Of a DNA stretch of 64,000 nt, positions 55,317 through 64,000 are shown one piece after another. Numbering within the stretch: the first letter of the stretch is position 1; each line of letters opens with the position of its first letter. The stretch is taken from the NCBI RefSeq assembly GCF_014203115.1, contig NZ_JACHIJ010000002.1:496001-560000 (forward strand), read 5' to 3'. The translations under genes and the position numbers were made by a program. This DNA comes from Afipia massiliensis (GTDB taxonomy: Bacteria > Pseudomonadota > Alphaproteobacteria > Rhizobiales > Xanthobacteraceae). Below the pieces are notes generated by a model. The model had not been told where the DNA came from, searched no databases, and saw nothing but the letters and a program-made list of their open reading frames with translations.

Positions 55317-56801
55317 TCAGATGCCGAGCTTGGCCTTGAGAAGGTCGTTCACTGCCTGCGGGTTCACCTTGCCGCCGGACGACTTCATCACCTGGCCGAC
55401 GAACCAGCCCATGAGCTGCGGCTTGGCGCGCGCCTGCTCCGCCTTGTCCGGATTTGCGGCGATGATGTCATCGACCACCTTCTCGATAGCGCCAAGATCG
55501 GTGACCTGCTTCATGCCGAGGCTCTCGACCAGTGCGCGCGGATCGCCGCCCTTGGTCCAGACGATCTCGAACAGGTCCTTTGCGATCTTTCCGGAGATGG
55601 TTCCTTCTCCGATCAGGCCGATGATCGCGGCCATCTGCTCCGCCGAGACCGGCGAGGCAGAAATATCCTGCCCCTCCTTGTTGAGACGACCGAACAGTTC
55701 GTTGATGACCCAGTTGGCGGCCAGCTTGCCGTCGCGCGCCTTGTCCGCGAGCTTGCCCAGCACCGCTTCGTAAAAGTCCGCGCTTTCGCGCTCGGCGACC
55801 AGCACGCTGGCGTCGTAAGGCGTCAGGCCGAAGTCGGCCATGAAGCGCTCGCGCTTCTCGTCGGGCAGTTCGGGCAGTTTCGCTTTCAGCGCGTCCACAT
55901 AGGCCGCGGTGAATTCCAGCGGCAGCAGGTCGGGGTCCGGAAAATAGCGATAGTCGTGCGCTTCTTCCTTGGAGCGCATCGAGCGGGTCTCGCCCTTGTT
56001 CGGATCGTAGAGCCGGGTTTCCTGATCGATGCTGCCACCGTCCTCCAGGATACCGATCTGGCGACGCGCCTCGTAGTCGATTGCCTGGCCCATGAAGCGG
56101 ATCGAATTGACGTTCTTGATCTCGCAGCGGGTGCCGAACGGATCGCCGGGCTTGCGGACCGAGACGTTGAGGTCCGCGCGCAGGTTGCCCTTCTCCATGT
56201 CGCCGTCGCAGGTGCCGAGGTAACGCAGAATGCTCCGCACCTTCGCAACGTAGGCCTGCGCCTCTTCCGACGACCGCATGTCCGGCTTGGAGACGATTTC
56301 CATCAGCGCCACGCCGGAGCGGTTGAGATCCACGAACGACATGGTTGGATGCTGGTCGTGCAGCGATTTGCCCGCATCCTGTTCGAGATGAAGCCGCTCG
56401 ATACCCACCGTGATGCTTTGGCCGTCGCGCAGTTCGATAACGACCTCGCCCTCGCCGACGATCGGCGACTTGTACTGGCTGATCTGGTAGCCCTGCGGCA
56501 GATCCGGATAGAAATAGTTCTTCCGGTCGAAGGTCGACTTCAGGTTGATCTGCGCTTTCAGGCCGAGGCCGGTGCGGATCGCCTGCGCCACGCATTCCTC
56601 GTTGATGACAGGCAGCATGCCGGGCATTGCCGCATCGACCAGCGAGACGTGATCGTTCGGCGCGCCGCCGAATTCGGTCGAGGCGCCCGAGAACAGTTTG
56701 GAGTTCGAGGTCACCTGGGCGTGGATTTCCAGCCCGATGACCATTTCCCAATCGCCAGTGGCGCCTTTGATGAGCTTTGAAGGTTTGACAGGTGCGTTCA
56801 T
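55317..56801 (-). CDS. gatB: Aspartyl/glutamyl-tRNA(Asn/Gln) amidotransferase subunit B
   Basis: A 494-residue GatB that phosphorylates and amidates misacylated Glu-tRNAGln or Asp-tRNAAsn. Seen: [12 protein letters not shown] at the start, SRKNYFYPD-like [48 protein letters not shown] and the YqeY-like tail ([19 protein letters not shown]). The ATG at 56799-56801 was chosen; the 42 upstream codons are unconserved. It is separated from gatA by about 5.7 kb and five intervening genes, while gatC is presumably beyond the right edge. Confidence 0.96.
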   Translation of the reverse strand: MNAPVKPSKLIKGATGDWEMVIGLEIHAQVTSNSKLFSGASTEFGGAPNDHVSLVDAAMPGMLPVINEECVAQAIRTGLGLKAQINLKSTFDRKNYFYPDLPQGYQISQYKSPIVGEGEVVIELRDGQSITVGIERLHLEQDAGKSLHDQHPTMSFVDLNRSGVALMEIVSKPDMRSSEEAQAYVAKVRSILRYLGTCDGDMEKGNLRADLNVSVRKPGDPFGTRCEIKNVNSIRFMGQAIDYEARRQIGILEDGGSIDQETRLYDPNKGETRSMRSKEEAHDYRYFPDPDLLPLEFTAAYVDALKAKLPELPDEKRERFMADFGLTPYDASVLVAERESADFYEAVLGKLADKARDGKLAANWVINELFGRLNKEGQDISASPVSAEQMAAIIGLIGEGTISGKIAKDLFEIVWTKGGDPRALVESLGMKQVTDLGAIEKVVDDIIAANPDKAEQARAKPQLMGWFVGQVMKSSGGKVNPQAVNDLLKAKLGI

Positions 56802-56943
56802 GGGACGGCTCTGGATAAGGACGCGTTCATAGCGATTCACATCGAAAAGCGTTGAAATATTTGAGCTTTTCTTTGTTGGATGAGAGTTTTTAGCAGCCCT
56901 GTGGCACCGCGTCGAGAGAGGCTCCACCCGGTCTCGATCTCGC

Positions 56944-58398
56944 CTAGAACGACCCGAACATCGACCCCAGAGCGATCACCGCGGCCAGCGCAATCAGCGC
57001 ACCAGCGATGCCGACCATGACAATATCGAGATAGCTTTCGCGATGCGTCGATCCACAGACGGCGAGCAATGTCACCACCGCACCGTTATGCGGCAAGCTG
57101 TCGAGCGTGCCGGAGCCAATTGCCGCCACCCGGTGCATCAGCGCCGGATCGATGCCCTGTTCCGCCGCGATGCGCATGTAAGTGCTGCCGAGCGCATCGA
57201 GCGCGATCGTCATGCCGCCCGACGCCGAGCCGGTGAGAGCCGCAAGCACGTTGGTCGCAACGGCAAGCGAAACCAGCGGCCCGCCTCCAATTGAAAGCAC
57301 CCAGTCGCGTACCGCCGCAAACGCCGGCAGCATTGCGACAACGGCTCCGAAACCCACAAGGCTGGCCACGCTGAAGGCCGGCAGGACCGACGCATTGGCC
57401 CCTGCGTCCATGCTGAGCCGCAAGGCCGGCAAGCGCTGGCGATTGACTACGATCAGCGTCACGATCGCAGCCGCAAGTGCGACCGCGACCGACCAAACGC
57501 CGGCCACCGCAGACAACGAAGAACTGCCCCAGCGCTCTTCCGCCAGAAACGAAAAGTCGAGCCTTGGCAGGATGACCAGCGACATGAGAAGATTGACGCT
57601 CACCACCACGGCAAGCGGCAGCACAGCCACACCGATCGGCACCACGGCATCGGTATGGTGGCCGTGACCGATTTCCGCAGGGTCAAATTCCCGCGCAGTC
57701 GTCGCTCGCTCACGAATTTTCTGATCGTCGGCGGCCAGCTTTGGAGCCGCATCGGCACCGTCGCCATAGCCCTCGCCGGATCGGCGCGCAGCCGCCTCGG
57801 CACGGGCAAGCCACCACAAGCCAAATCCCAGCATGATGACCGAGGCAATGATGCCGAGGCCCGGCGCGGCAAACGGCGTCGTACCGAAGAACGGCATCGG
57901 AATCGCGTTCTGAATCGCAGGCGTGCCCGGGAATGCCGTCATCGTGAATGTCGAGGTGCCGAGTGCGATCGCGGCCGGCATCAACCGCCGCGGAATGTTG
58001 GCCGCGCGGAAGAGTGCCTGGGCCATCGGCGCCAGCACGAAGAACGCGACGAACAGGCTTACGCCGCCATACGTCACGACGGCGCCCGCAAGCACCACCG
58101 CCAGCATGGCGCGGCTCGGACCCAGCTTCTCGGTCATGAACCGCGCGATCGCCTCGACCGAACCACTGTCGTCCATCAACTTGCCGAACAGTGCGCCCAA
58201 CAGGAACAGCGGAAAAAACTGTGCGAGAAACTGCGCCGCACTGCCCATGAAGGTCTGGGTCCAATGGGCAAGCAACGGCTCTCGTGACACCGCCGCCGCG
58301 ACAAGCGCCGCCGCAGGCGCAAGCAGGAGCACACTCCAGCCGCGATAGGCGAGCCAGATCAGCAATCCGAGCGCAAGGAGAATTCCCAGGAGGCCCAT
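56944..58398 (-). CDS. GntP-family permease
   Basis: A 484-residue transporter with about 12 spans, similar to gluconate/H+ symporters and their relatives. Markers: [24 protein letters not shown] near residue 70, [49 protein letters not shown], and [17 protein letters not shown] near the end. A charged loop around 200-245 is likely cytoplasmic. The substrate (gluconate, hydroxybutyrate or another acid) is unknown. Three bases separate it from the stop of the preceding patatin gene, so they share a message. Confidence 0.88.
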   Translation of the reverse strand: MGLLGILLALGLLIWLAYRGWSVLLLAPAAALVAAAVSREPLLAHWTQTFMGSAAQFLAQFFPLFLLGALFGKLMDDSGSVEAIARFMTEKLGPSRAMLAVVLAGAVVTYGGVSLFVAFFVLAPMAQALFRAANIPRRLMPAAIALGTSTFTMTAFPGTPAIQNAIPMPFFGTTPFAAPGLGIIASVIMLGFGLWWLARAEAAARRSGEGYGDGADAAPKLAADDQKIRERATTAREFDPAEIGHGHHTDAVVPIGVAVLPLAVVVSVNLLMSLVILPRLDFSFLAEERWGSSSLSAVAGVWSVAVALAAAIVTLIVVNRQRLPALRLSMDAGANASVLPAFSVASLVGFGAVVAMLPAFAAVRDWVLSIGGGPLVSLAVATNVLAALTGSASGGMTIALDALGSTYMRIAAEQGIDPALMHRVAAIGSGTLDSLPHNGAVVTLLAVCGSTHRESYLDIVMVGIAGALIALAAVIALGSMFGSF

Positions 58399-58401
58399 GG
58401 T

Positions 58402-59454
58402 TCAGACCTCGTCCAGCAGACGATCCAGATCGAGTGTGGATCGCTTGCCCACATCCGACCCATGAGCAGTCAGAAAGGTTTCGGCTGAACGTCGTCCCTC
58501 GTCGCGCAACATGGTCAGGAAATCCCATTCCGCGTTGAATTTCGATGACGCACCAAGCTTGTCGATGGCTGTGCTGGAGATCAGGTGGATACGCATCCCT
58601 GCCCACAACGCCCCTTCCCCGGTGCCGGCATCGACGACTTGCCGCAGCAAGGCGATCATGCGCAGTTCCTTCAGCAGCGTGGCGTTGAAGGAAACCTCGT
58701 TCAGCCGATCGAGAATCTCGCGCGCCGAACGTGGTGTACCCTCGCGTTCGACCGGGTTGACCGCGATGAGCAGCGTATCCTGCGATTTGCACTCCCGCAC
58801 CAATGGGGTGATGGTCGGATTGCCCGAGTAGCCGCCATCCCAATAGGCTTCACCGTCGATCTCGATCGCCTGAAACAACGTCGGCAGACAGGCCGACGCG
58901 AGCAGGACGTCAGGAGTCATCTCGGCATTGCGAAAGACACGTCCGCGCCCCGTGCGAACGTTGGTCGCTGTGACGAACAGGCGAATGGACGACTTCGCAA
59001 CCCGCTCGAAATCAACGCACTCAGCTAGAATTTCCCTGAGCGGATTGGCGCCTCGCGGGTTCAGGTCGTAAGGCGAGAACAGCCGCGCGGCCATATCGAA
59101 GGCAACAAAGAATGGCGAGTTGTCGAGCGTCCATCTGCCCAGCAGAATATCCAGGGGGCTGCGCCGAATGGGACTAAACCGGGCGGCGTGCGAGACACGT
59201 CGCCAGAACAGTTCGAGGGCCGTACGCGCGCCCTCCGGTCCGCCTGCAGCGTATCCGTCCGCCAGCACCACGGCATTCATCGCACCGGCGGAGGTGCCGG
59301 AAATACCATCGATCCGTAGCCACGGCTCCTCAAGGAGCCGGTCGAGCACGCCCCAGGTGAAGGCGCCATGAGAACCGCCGCCCTGAAGCGCGAGGTCGAC
59401 CAGAAGTGTATCGTGAACGGTATCGACGGAAGCCTTAGAGGGGTCGAGTGGCAT
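58402..59454 (-). CDS. Patatin-like phospholipase (RssA type)
   Basis: A 350-residue patatin-fold acyl hydrolase. The oxyanion hole is ALQGGGSHGAFTWGVL, the nucleophile Ser is in GISGTSAGAMNAV and the catalytic Asp in WDGGYSGNP. The ATG at 59452-59454 has AGGAGG 5 bases upstream; a longer frame from 59484 is rejected on that ground. It likely cleaves phospholipids or polyhydroxybutyrate-type esters; the exact substrate is not shown. Upstream of gntP, downstream of a second patatin gene. Confidence 0.9.
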   Translation of the reverse strand: MPLDPSKASVDTVHDTLLVDLALQGGGSHGAFTWGVLDRLLEEPWLRIDGISGTSAGAMNAVVLADGYAAGGPEGARTALELFWRRVSHAARFSPIRRSPLDILLGRWTLDNSPFFVAFDMAARLFSPYDLNPRGANPLREILAECVDFERVAKSSIRLFVTATNVRTGRGRVFRNAEMTPDVLLASACLPTLFQAIEIDGEAYWDGGYSGNPTITPLVRECKSQDTLLIAVNPVEREGTPRSAREILDRLNEVSFNATLLKELRMIALLRQVVDAGTGEGALWAGMRIHLISSTAIDKLGASSKFNAEWDFLTMLRDEGRRSAETFLTAHGSDVGKRSTLDLDRLLDEV

Positions 59455-59571
59455 CTGTCCTCCTGCACGAAGTACGACGTCCATCGTTCAGCTGGGTCTT
59501 GCGCGCTCAAGCTTGCAATGAAACGGCCCCATAGCCTACCTCGAAAAGATGACGATCGCCGGACTGCCCTC

Positions 59572-60957
59572 TTATAAACCCGCCGCAAAACTGCGGAACG
59601 TCGGACTTGCCCGCAGCGCATCGCCGCCCGCGGCAATGACGCTGTCGACCTGTTCGGGCGGAAGCTGGAAGCGCGTCGGGATTCGTTCAAGGTCTGCCGC
59701 GCGCGCCTGGTCGAGCTGATCGAAGCCGATCCGCCCGACATAGAATTTCAGATCGCGGCAATTCCAGCCCGGGCCTACTCCGTACTTCGCGCGATCCGCG
59801 ACCGACAATCCACAACGCCATCTGATCAGCGAGCCCTGCCAGTCCATCATCGTCGCGTTGAACGCGGTGAAACTGCCGGCGACGCTGGCATCGATGGCGG
59901 TGTCGGCCGCTGCCTTCACAAGATCAGCGCCGCTCGGGCCTTCAATGGTATTGATCCAGTTGCCGGACAAACCCGTCTTGGCGTCGACCACCAGAATGAG
60001 AGCACGCCGCAGCTTCACCGCCTGTCGCGGGCTGAGCGGTCCATACGGCGTATCTGACGACAGCCGTGCGATGGTCATGCCGGCCAAGCCATAGTTGTCG
60101 ACCAGGCCGCCATCGAGCAGCTTGATGTAAGGCATAGAGCCGTCGTGATAGCGGCTGATCGCCTTGGCAAACGAGTTGAGCATCGGAGGCGCGTTGGAAT
60201 TGTCCCGTGCGCGCACGATCCACGGCGGCAGCCGATCGTTGCACTTTCCGGGGAACGTCTGGATCACGACCGGCGCAAACGCCACGGGGACCGCCGCCGA
60301 AGCCGCAACCGCGTTCGCCAGCGGATACTCGGACAGATTGCTGCACATGGCGCCGAAGGCCACCGAACCGAACACGAATGGCGTCCTGTTATAAATGTCG
60401 GAGGCATTGATCCAGACCTGCGGCCGCGTCGTGAGGCCCAGATCGCGAAACGTCGCTCCCTGAAACAGATTGGCGTCGAGCCAGCGCGGAAATCCCGTGG
60501 AGTCGTTGATGCCGCCGGCAACAGCGCGGGAGAGAGTAGCCAGAGTGAGATTTGTCTGCAGTCCCTCCTCCGCATTGCGCAACAGGAACCGCTCACGAAA
60601 ATCGGCAAGAGCAGCCCGCTTCCGCAAACCGTAATAGGCCGCCGTAACCGAACCGCCGGACACACCGGAGATGAATTCGACCCGATCGATCATCGATCCC
60701 CGCGCGCCGCGGACCGGAATGCGCTCCATCTCCTGCAGCACGCCAAAGGAAAACGCGGCGGCGCGGGTTCCGCCGCCTGAAAAGGACAGTCCAACGACCG
60801 TGTCCTCATGGCTCGTCGTCTCGCCGAAGCCGATATTTCCTCTGTCAGCGAGGTTGTCGGATCCCGGCAGATTGACTGGAGCATTCTGAATCGACGCGCA
60901 GCCCAGCAGAACGCCGGACACGAACGCAACACTGGCGAGAGGCCGCACCCAACGCAT
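59572..60957 (-). CDS. Patatin-like phospholipase, lipoprotein
   Basis: A 461-residue patatin-family protein with a signal and lipobox (PLASVAFVSGVLLGC, Cys20), so it is probably anchored in a membrane facing the periplasm. The oxyanion loop is LSFSGGGTRAAAFSFGVL, the nucleophile motif GVSGGSV and the Asp motif LDGGLVDNYG. The C-terminal half (about 260-461) is long and contains four Cys. The ATG at 60955-60957 is preferred to a GTG five codons earlier. It lies in tandem with the other patatin gene. It may remodel lipids of the outer membrane. Confidence 0.88.
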   Translation of the reverse strand: MRWVRPLASVAFVSGVLLGCASIQNAPVNLPGSDNLADRGNIGFGETTSHEDTVVGLSFSGGGTRAAAFSFGVLQEMERIPVRGARGSMIDRVEFISGVSGGSVTAAYYGLRKRAALADFRERFLLRNAEEGLQTNLTLATLSRAVAGGINDSTGFPRWLDANLFQGATFRDLGLTTRPQVWINASDIYNRTPFVFGSVAFGAMCSNLSEYPLANAVAASAAVPVAFAPVVIQTFPGKCNDRLPPWIVRARDNSNAPPMLNSFAKAISRYHDGSMPYIKLLDGGLVDNYGLAGMTIARLSSDTPYGPLSPRQAVKLRRALILVVDAKTGLSGNWINTIEGPSGADLVKAAADTAIDASVAGSFTAFNATMMDWQGSLIRWRCGLSVADRAKYGVGPGWNCRDLKFYVGRIGFDQLDQARAADLERIPTRFQLPPEQVDSVIAAGGDALRASPTFRSFAAGL

Positions 60958-61067
60958 AATCACCGATCCCACCGGCCGTTATCGACGCCGAAGGTTAAGG
61001 AACACATACCGCTGCGTCAGGCCTTCTGCCCGCAAAATGGTGAATGCAAGGCGGGGGTTGCGCGGAA

Positions 61068-62168
61068 TCAGCTCGCAAGCTTCTTCGAAGACTTCTGGTC
61101 GAACATCAGCGTGAAGAAGGCTCCCTGCCCCGGCATGCTGGCGACGTCGAACTGGACGTTCTTTGCATTCTCTTTCAGAGTTTGCAGGATCAGCGCACCC
61201 AGCTTCCGCGGCGAAGGCCACACAACGCCCTCCCCTATCCCCACACCGTCATCGGAAACGACAACGGTCACGCGTTCGTTTTCAAGTTTGCAGATCACCT
61301 TCAGGACACCTGCGCTGCGGCCTGTGAATGCGTATTTCAGCGCGTTGGTCAGCATCTCGTTGACCAGCAGGCCGACCGGCATCGCCACATTGATCGACAG
61401 CGGACAGTAACCGGTCTGAACGTCGCACTCGATGTCGGCCGTCGCATTGGCGGCCATCACTGCGCCAGCGACATCGGCCAGATATTGTCCAAGGTCGATA
61501 TCGTCCCCGGCGTCCTCGGCCGACAGTGTGCGATACAACACAGTCAGCGCATCGATCCTACTCGCAAGCCGCGCCAGCGCGACGGTTTCGCCTTCGGTTG
61601 CGGATCGCGCCTCCAGGCGGATCAGCGCAGTGATCAATTGAAGGTTGTTTTTCACGCGGTGCTGCAACTCGCGCATCAGCGTGTCGCGCTCGCGGATCTG
61701 GATTTCGTACTGCTCGAGCTGCGCGCGCTCGCGTCCGCCAACATCGACCAGCGCCACGATCCGGAAATTCTCCACGCCGTCGTCGCTTTCGATCACGGAG
61801 GCGTAAGCCTGAACAATGACGATCCTGTCGCCGCCCTGAACCGGCCGGAACACGCCGAGAAAGTCTTCACCCGCCGCGATCGCCTGACCCAGGGTCTGTA
61901 ACGGATCGTCCTCGTTCTGAAAGACGTCGAGCACGGACCACGGCTTGCCCTCGACATCCGCAACCGCCATTCCAGTTACGGTTTCGAAGGCCGCGTTGGC
62001 ATAAGCGATGTGCTGATTTTTTTCAGAGCCGCGCGATACCGCGACTGCGACGGGAACGCTGTCGAGCAGATGCTTGTAGCTGTCGCCCTCGATGGCCCGG
62101 ACCAGCGATGGCGAACTCAGAAGCTGATCGACCTGTTCCGGAGGCGTTGTGCCGTCATTGGCGCTCAT
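61068..62168 (-). CDS. PAS-domain sensor histidine kinase (HisKA_2 type)
   Basis: A 366-residue soluble kinase. An N-terminal PAS domain (about 35-150, NAAFETVTGMAVADVEGKPW) precedes the HisKA_2 phosphoacceptor LMRELQHRVKNNLQLI (His170) and an HATPase domain (NEMLTNALKYAF, DDGVGIGEG). No membrane span and no receiver domain, so it senses something in the cytosol. There is no response regulator beside it, as is common with this family in alphaproteobacteria, where such kinases feed the PhyR-type general stress response. The ATG at 62166-62168 is preferred to a TTG two codons upstream. Confidence 0.9.
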   Translation of the reverse strand: MSANDGTTPPEQVDQLLSSPSLVRAIEGDSYKHLLDSVPVAVAVSRGSEKNQHIAYANAAFETVTGMAVADVEGKPWSVLDVFQNEDDPLQTLGQAIAAGEDFLGVFRPVQGGDRIVIVQAYASVIESDDGVENFRIVALVDVGGRERAQLEQYEIQIRERDTLMRELQHRVKNNLQLITALIRLEARSATEGETVALARLASRIDALTVLYRTLSAEDAGDDIDLGQYLADVAGAVMAANATADIECDVQTGYCPLSINVAMPVGLLVNEMLTNALKYAFTGRSAGVLKVICKLENERVTVVVSDDGVGIGEGVVWPSPRKLGALILQTLKENAKNVQFDVASMPGQGAFFTLMFDQKSSKKLAS

Positions 62169-62232
62169 GGACAAAACATGGCCAGATCAGGAGACGAATG
62201 CAATTCAAAAACAGGCTTCTTTAAACTCGGCG

Positions 62233-62547
62233 TCATGATTTCGCTTTGGCCGGGCTTGCGGTTCCACCGAGATGCCGGTCCTCGTAGGCGATCGACCAGT
62301 CGATCAGATTACGCCAGAGCTTTTCGGCGATATCCGGCGGAAAACCCACAGCATCAGCCTCCGCGCGCACGTGAGCGACAACTTCCTCGACCCGTTCCGG
62401 AATGGCAGCCGGGAGGCCATCGCGGGTCTTCACGGCGATCACCTGGTCGAGGCACCTGACCCGTTCGGCAAGCAGCGCGACGATGTCGCGATCGATCCGG
62501 TCAATTGTATGCCGCAGGCCTGACAGACTTTGCTGCCCGGACGACAT
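62233..62547 (-). CDS. Chorismate mutase-like protein (AroQ/PchB type)
   Basis: A 104-residue all-helical protein: LRHTIDRIDRDIVALLAERVR (about 10-30), PAAIPERVEEVVAHVRAEAD, and IAEKLWRNLIDWSIAYEDRHL. This matches AroQ-class chorismate mutases, and the PERVEEV plus IIxWxIAxE layout is nearer to PchB isochorismate-pyruvate lyases. The reaction cannot be settled from sequence. The ATG overlaps the gatA stop (TGATG), so it is translated with gatA. No other aromatic or siderophore gene is near. Confidence 0.85.
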   Translation of the reverse strand: MSSGQQSLSGLRHTIDRIDRDIVALLAERVRCLDQVIAVKTRDGLPAAIPERVEEVVAHVRAEADAVGFPPDIAEKLWRNLIDWSIAYEDRHLGGTASPAKAKS

Positions 62548-64000
62548 CAAACCCACCACTTTTTCGCGGTGAAGTGCCCAGCCGACTGCTCGATCACCTC
62601 GCCGAGCGAGAACAGCGTCTCCTCGTCGAACGGACGGCCGATCAATTGCAGGCCAAGCGGCAGCCCCTGCCCGTCCTTACCCGCAGGCACAGCGATGCCG
62701 GGCAGTCCGGCCATGTTCACGGTCACCGTGAAAATGTCGTTGAGATACATCTCGATCGGATCGGCCTGGCCCTTTTCGCCGATGCCGAACGCAGCGGACG
62801 GCGTCGCGGGCGTCAGGATGGCGTGAATTCCCTTGGCGAACACATCCTCGAAGTCTTTCTTGATCAGCGTGCGGACCTTCTGCGCACGCAGATAATAGGC
62901 GTCGTAGTAACCGGCCGAGAGCACGTAGGTGCCGATCATGATGCGGCGGCGAACCTCGGGACCGAAACCCGCAGCGCGGGTGTTCTCATACATCTCCGCA
63001 ATGTTCTTGCCGTTGACGCGCGCGCCGTAACGCACGCCGTCATAGCGCGCGAGGTTGGATGACGCTTCAGCGGGCGCGACGACGTAGTAAGCCGGCAGCG
63101 CGTACTTGGTGTACGGCAGCGAGACCTCGACAAGCTCAGCGCCTGCGGCCTTCAGCCAGTCGGCGCCCTGCGCCCAGAGCTTGGCGATTTCGCCGGACAT
63201 GCCGTCGAGGCGGTATTCCTTCGGAATACCGATCTTCATGCCCTTTACCGACTTGCCGATGGCTGCCTCATAGTCCGGCACGGGACGATCCACCGACGTT
63301 GTATCCTTCGGATCGTGACCGGCCATCGAACGCATCAGGATCGCGGTGTCGCGCACCGTGCGCGCGAACGGTCCGGCCTGATCGAGCGACGAGGCAAACG
63401 CCACGATGCCCCAACGCGAGCAGCGGCCGTAAGTCGGCTTGATCCCGACGATGCCGGTGAACGCGGCGGGCTGACGGATCGAACCGCCGGTGTCGGTGCC
63501 GGTTGCACCGAGACAAAGATTGGCCGCGACCGCCGACGCCGAGCCGCCCGACGAGCCGCCGGGAACGAGATTGGTGTCTGAACCTTCGCGCCGCCACGGA
63601 TTGACCACCGGACCGAACGCCGAGGTCTCGTTCGACGATCCCATTGCGAACTCGTCACAGTTGAGCTTGCCGAGCATCACTGCGCCGTCGCGCCAGAGCT
63701 GAGAGGTGACGGTGGATTCGTAAGGGGGAATGAAGTTGCCGAGAATCTTCGAGCACGCCGTTGCGCGCACGTCGGTGGTGGCGAACAGGTCCTTCACCCC
63801 GAGAGGAATTCCGGCGAGCGGGCCCGCATTACCCTTGGCGATGGTCGCATCTGCTGCACGCGCCTGCGCGCGCGCCTGCTCCGGCGTCTCCAGCACATAG
63901 GCATTGAGCACGCGCGCCTTTTCCATCGCGGCCAGATGCGCGTCGGTCAGTTCAAGCGCAGTGAAGGATTTCTGCGTCAGCCCCTCGCGGGCATCGGCGA
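62547..64000 (-). CDS. gatA: Aspartyl/glutamyl-tRNA(Asn/Gln) amidotransferase subunit A (5' end outside the window)
   Basis: The C-terminal 484 codons of GatA are present (the first few residues lie beyond the right edge). It liberates ammonia from glutamine and passes it to GatB. The amidase-signature triad is seen: Lys in [10 protein letters not shown], Ser in [13 protein letters not shown] and Ser in [12 protein letters not shown]. The last residues before the window's edge still belong to the N-terminus ([18 protein letters not shown]). The stop overlaps the chorismate mutase start. gatB lies downstream after five other genes. Confidence 0.96.
   Translation of the reverse strand, partial: ADAREGLTQKSFTALELTDAHLAAMEKARVLNAYVLETPEQARAQARAADATIAKGNAGPLAGIPLGVKDLFATTDVRATACSKILGNFIPPYESTVTSQLWRDGAVMLGKLNCDEFAMGSSNETSAFGPVVNPWRREGSDTNLVPGGSSGGSASAVAANLCLGATGTDTGGSIRQPAAFTGIVGIKPTYGRCSRWGIVAFASSLDQAGPFARTVRDTAILMRSMAGHDPKDTTSVDRPVPDYEAAIGKSVKGMKIGIPKEYRLDGMSGEIAKLWAQGADWLKAAGAELVEVSLPYTKYALPAYYVVAPAEASSNLARYDGVRYGARVNGKNIAEMYENTRAAGFGPEVRRRIMIGTYVLSAGYYDAYYLRAQKVRTLIKKDFEDVFAKGIHAILTPATPSAAFGIGEKGQADPIEMYLNDIFTVTVNMAGLPGIAVPAGKDGQGLPLGLQLIGRPFDEETLFSLGEVIEQSAGHFTAKKWWV

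Noticed and set aside
54841-55339. Frames of 92-124 codons on both strands between the Lys-rich gene and gatB
   Set aside because: Opposing frames cover the same bases, the composition varies along them and the palindrome at 55155-55175 interrupts any conserved pattern.

Overview
The window looks like chromosomal DNA from an alphaproteobacterium of the Bradyrhizobiaceae/Nitrobacteraceae (Bradyrhizobium, Afipia, Rhodopseudomonas or Oligotropha type). Reasons: high GC; Porin_2-type outer-membrane porins; a Mg-type HemB; an arginyltransferase-like Bpt; a H+-pumping pyrophosphatase next to thiL; a long RSH protein followed by pdxJ-acpS-lepB-rnc-era-recO; and several large intergenic palindromes of the kind scattered through these genomes. 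No species name can be proved from the sequence alone.

Layout. 1-3695 (minus strand): lipid synthesis block cbp3-like chaperone, yceD, plsX, fabH, ihfA (cut by the left edge), facing bamE and a tricarboxylate-binding protein on plus. 5.5-16.7 kb (minus): a small RMF/CrpP-like protein, hppA, thiL, nusB, ribH, an AMP-forming acyl-CoA synthetase with its TetR regulator, ribE, ribD, nrdR and glyA. This is the usual glyA-nrdR-ribDE-ribH-nusB-thiL-hppA order with two foreign-looking genes wedged into the rib run. 17-27 kb: an LdtR-like MarR regulator, hemB, an RDD membrane protein, bpt, a divergent azoR/hxlR pair with a clear operator, mntH with a row of TTGCA boxes, trmO and parC. 27-36 kb: a His-rich exported protein, then recO, era, rnc, lepB, acpS, pdxJ, rsh and rpoZ, tightly packed and often overlapping by 4 bases. 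36-44 kb: an NYN nuclease overlapping a family-5 uracil-DNA glycosylase, a peroxiredoxin, smpB, mscL, dapA, a soluble lytic transglycosylase and an alpha/beta hydrolase.

44-53.5 kb is the accessory part. Two near-identical porin genes lie in the same orientation on either side of tRNA-Ser(GCU). A 14-bp copy of the tRNA 3' end recurs at 53113-53126 beside a P4-type tyrosine integrase, so 46307-53126 reads as an element inserted at tRNA-Ser. It holds a MerR-like DNA-binding protein, the second porin, a Rep-like protein, a small frameshifted gene, an AlpA-type regulator, an unknown 207-residue protein and the integrase. Just past the right end sits a decayed GIY-YIG nuclease gene preceded by a palindrome that appears to sequester its ribosome-binding site.

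53.5-64 kb: a Sel1-like protein, a 30-residue lysine-rich protein with a perfect ribosome-binding site, then gatB and gatA (right edge) separated by about 5.7 kb of co-directional genes: a GntP permease, two patatin-like phospholipases (one a lipoprotein), a PAS histidine kinase and a PchB-like chorismate mutase translationally coupled to gatA.

Most genes are housekeeping. The most interesting structures are the porin/tRNA-Ser/integrase mosaic, the tRNA-tail plus palindrome plus GIY-YIG unit, the interrupted gatCAB order and the unusual small proteins.
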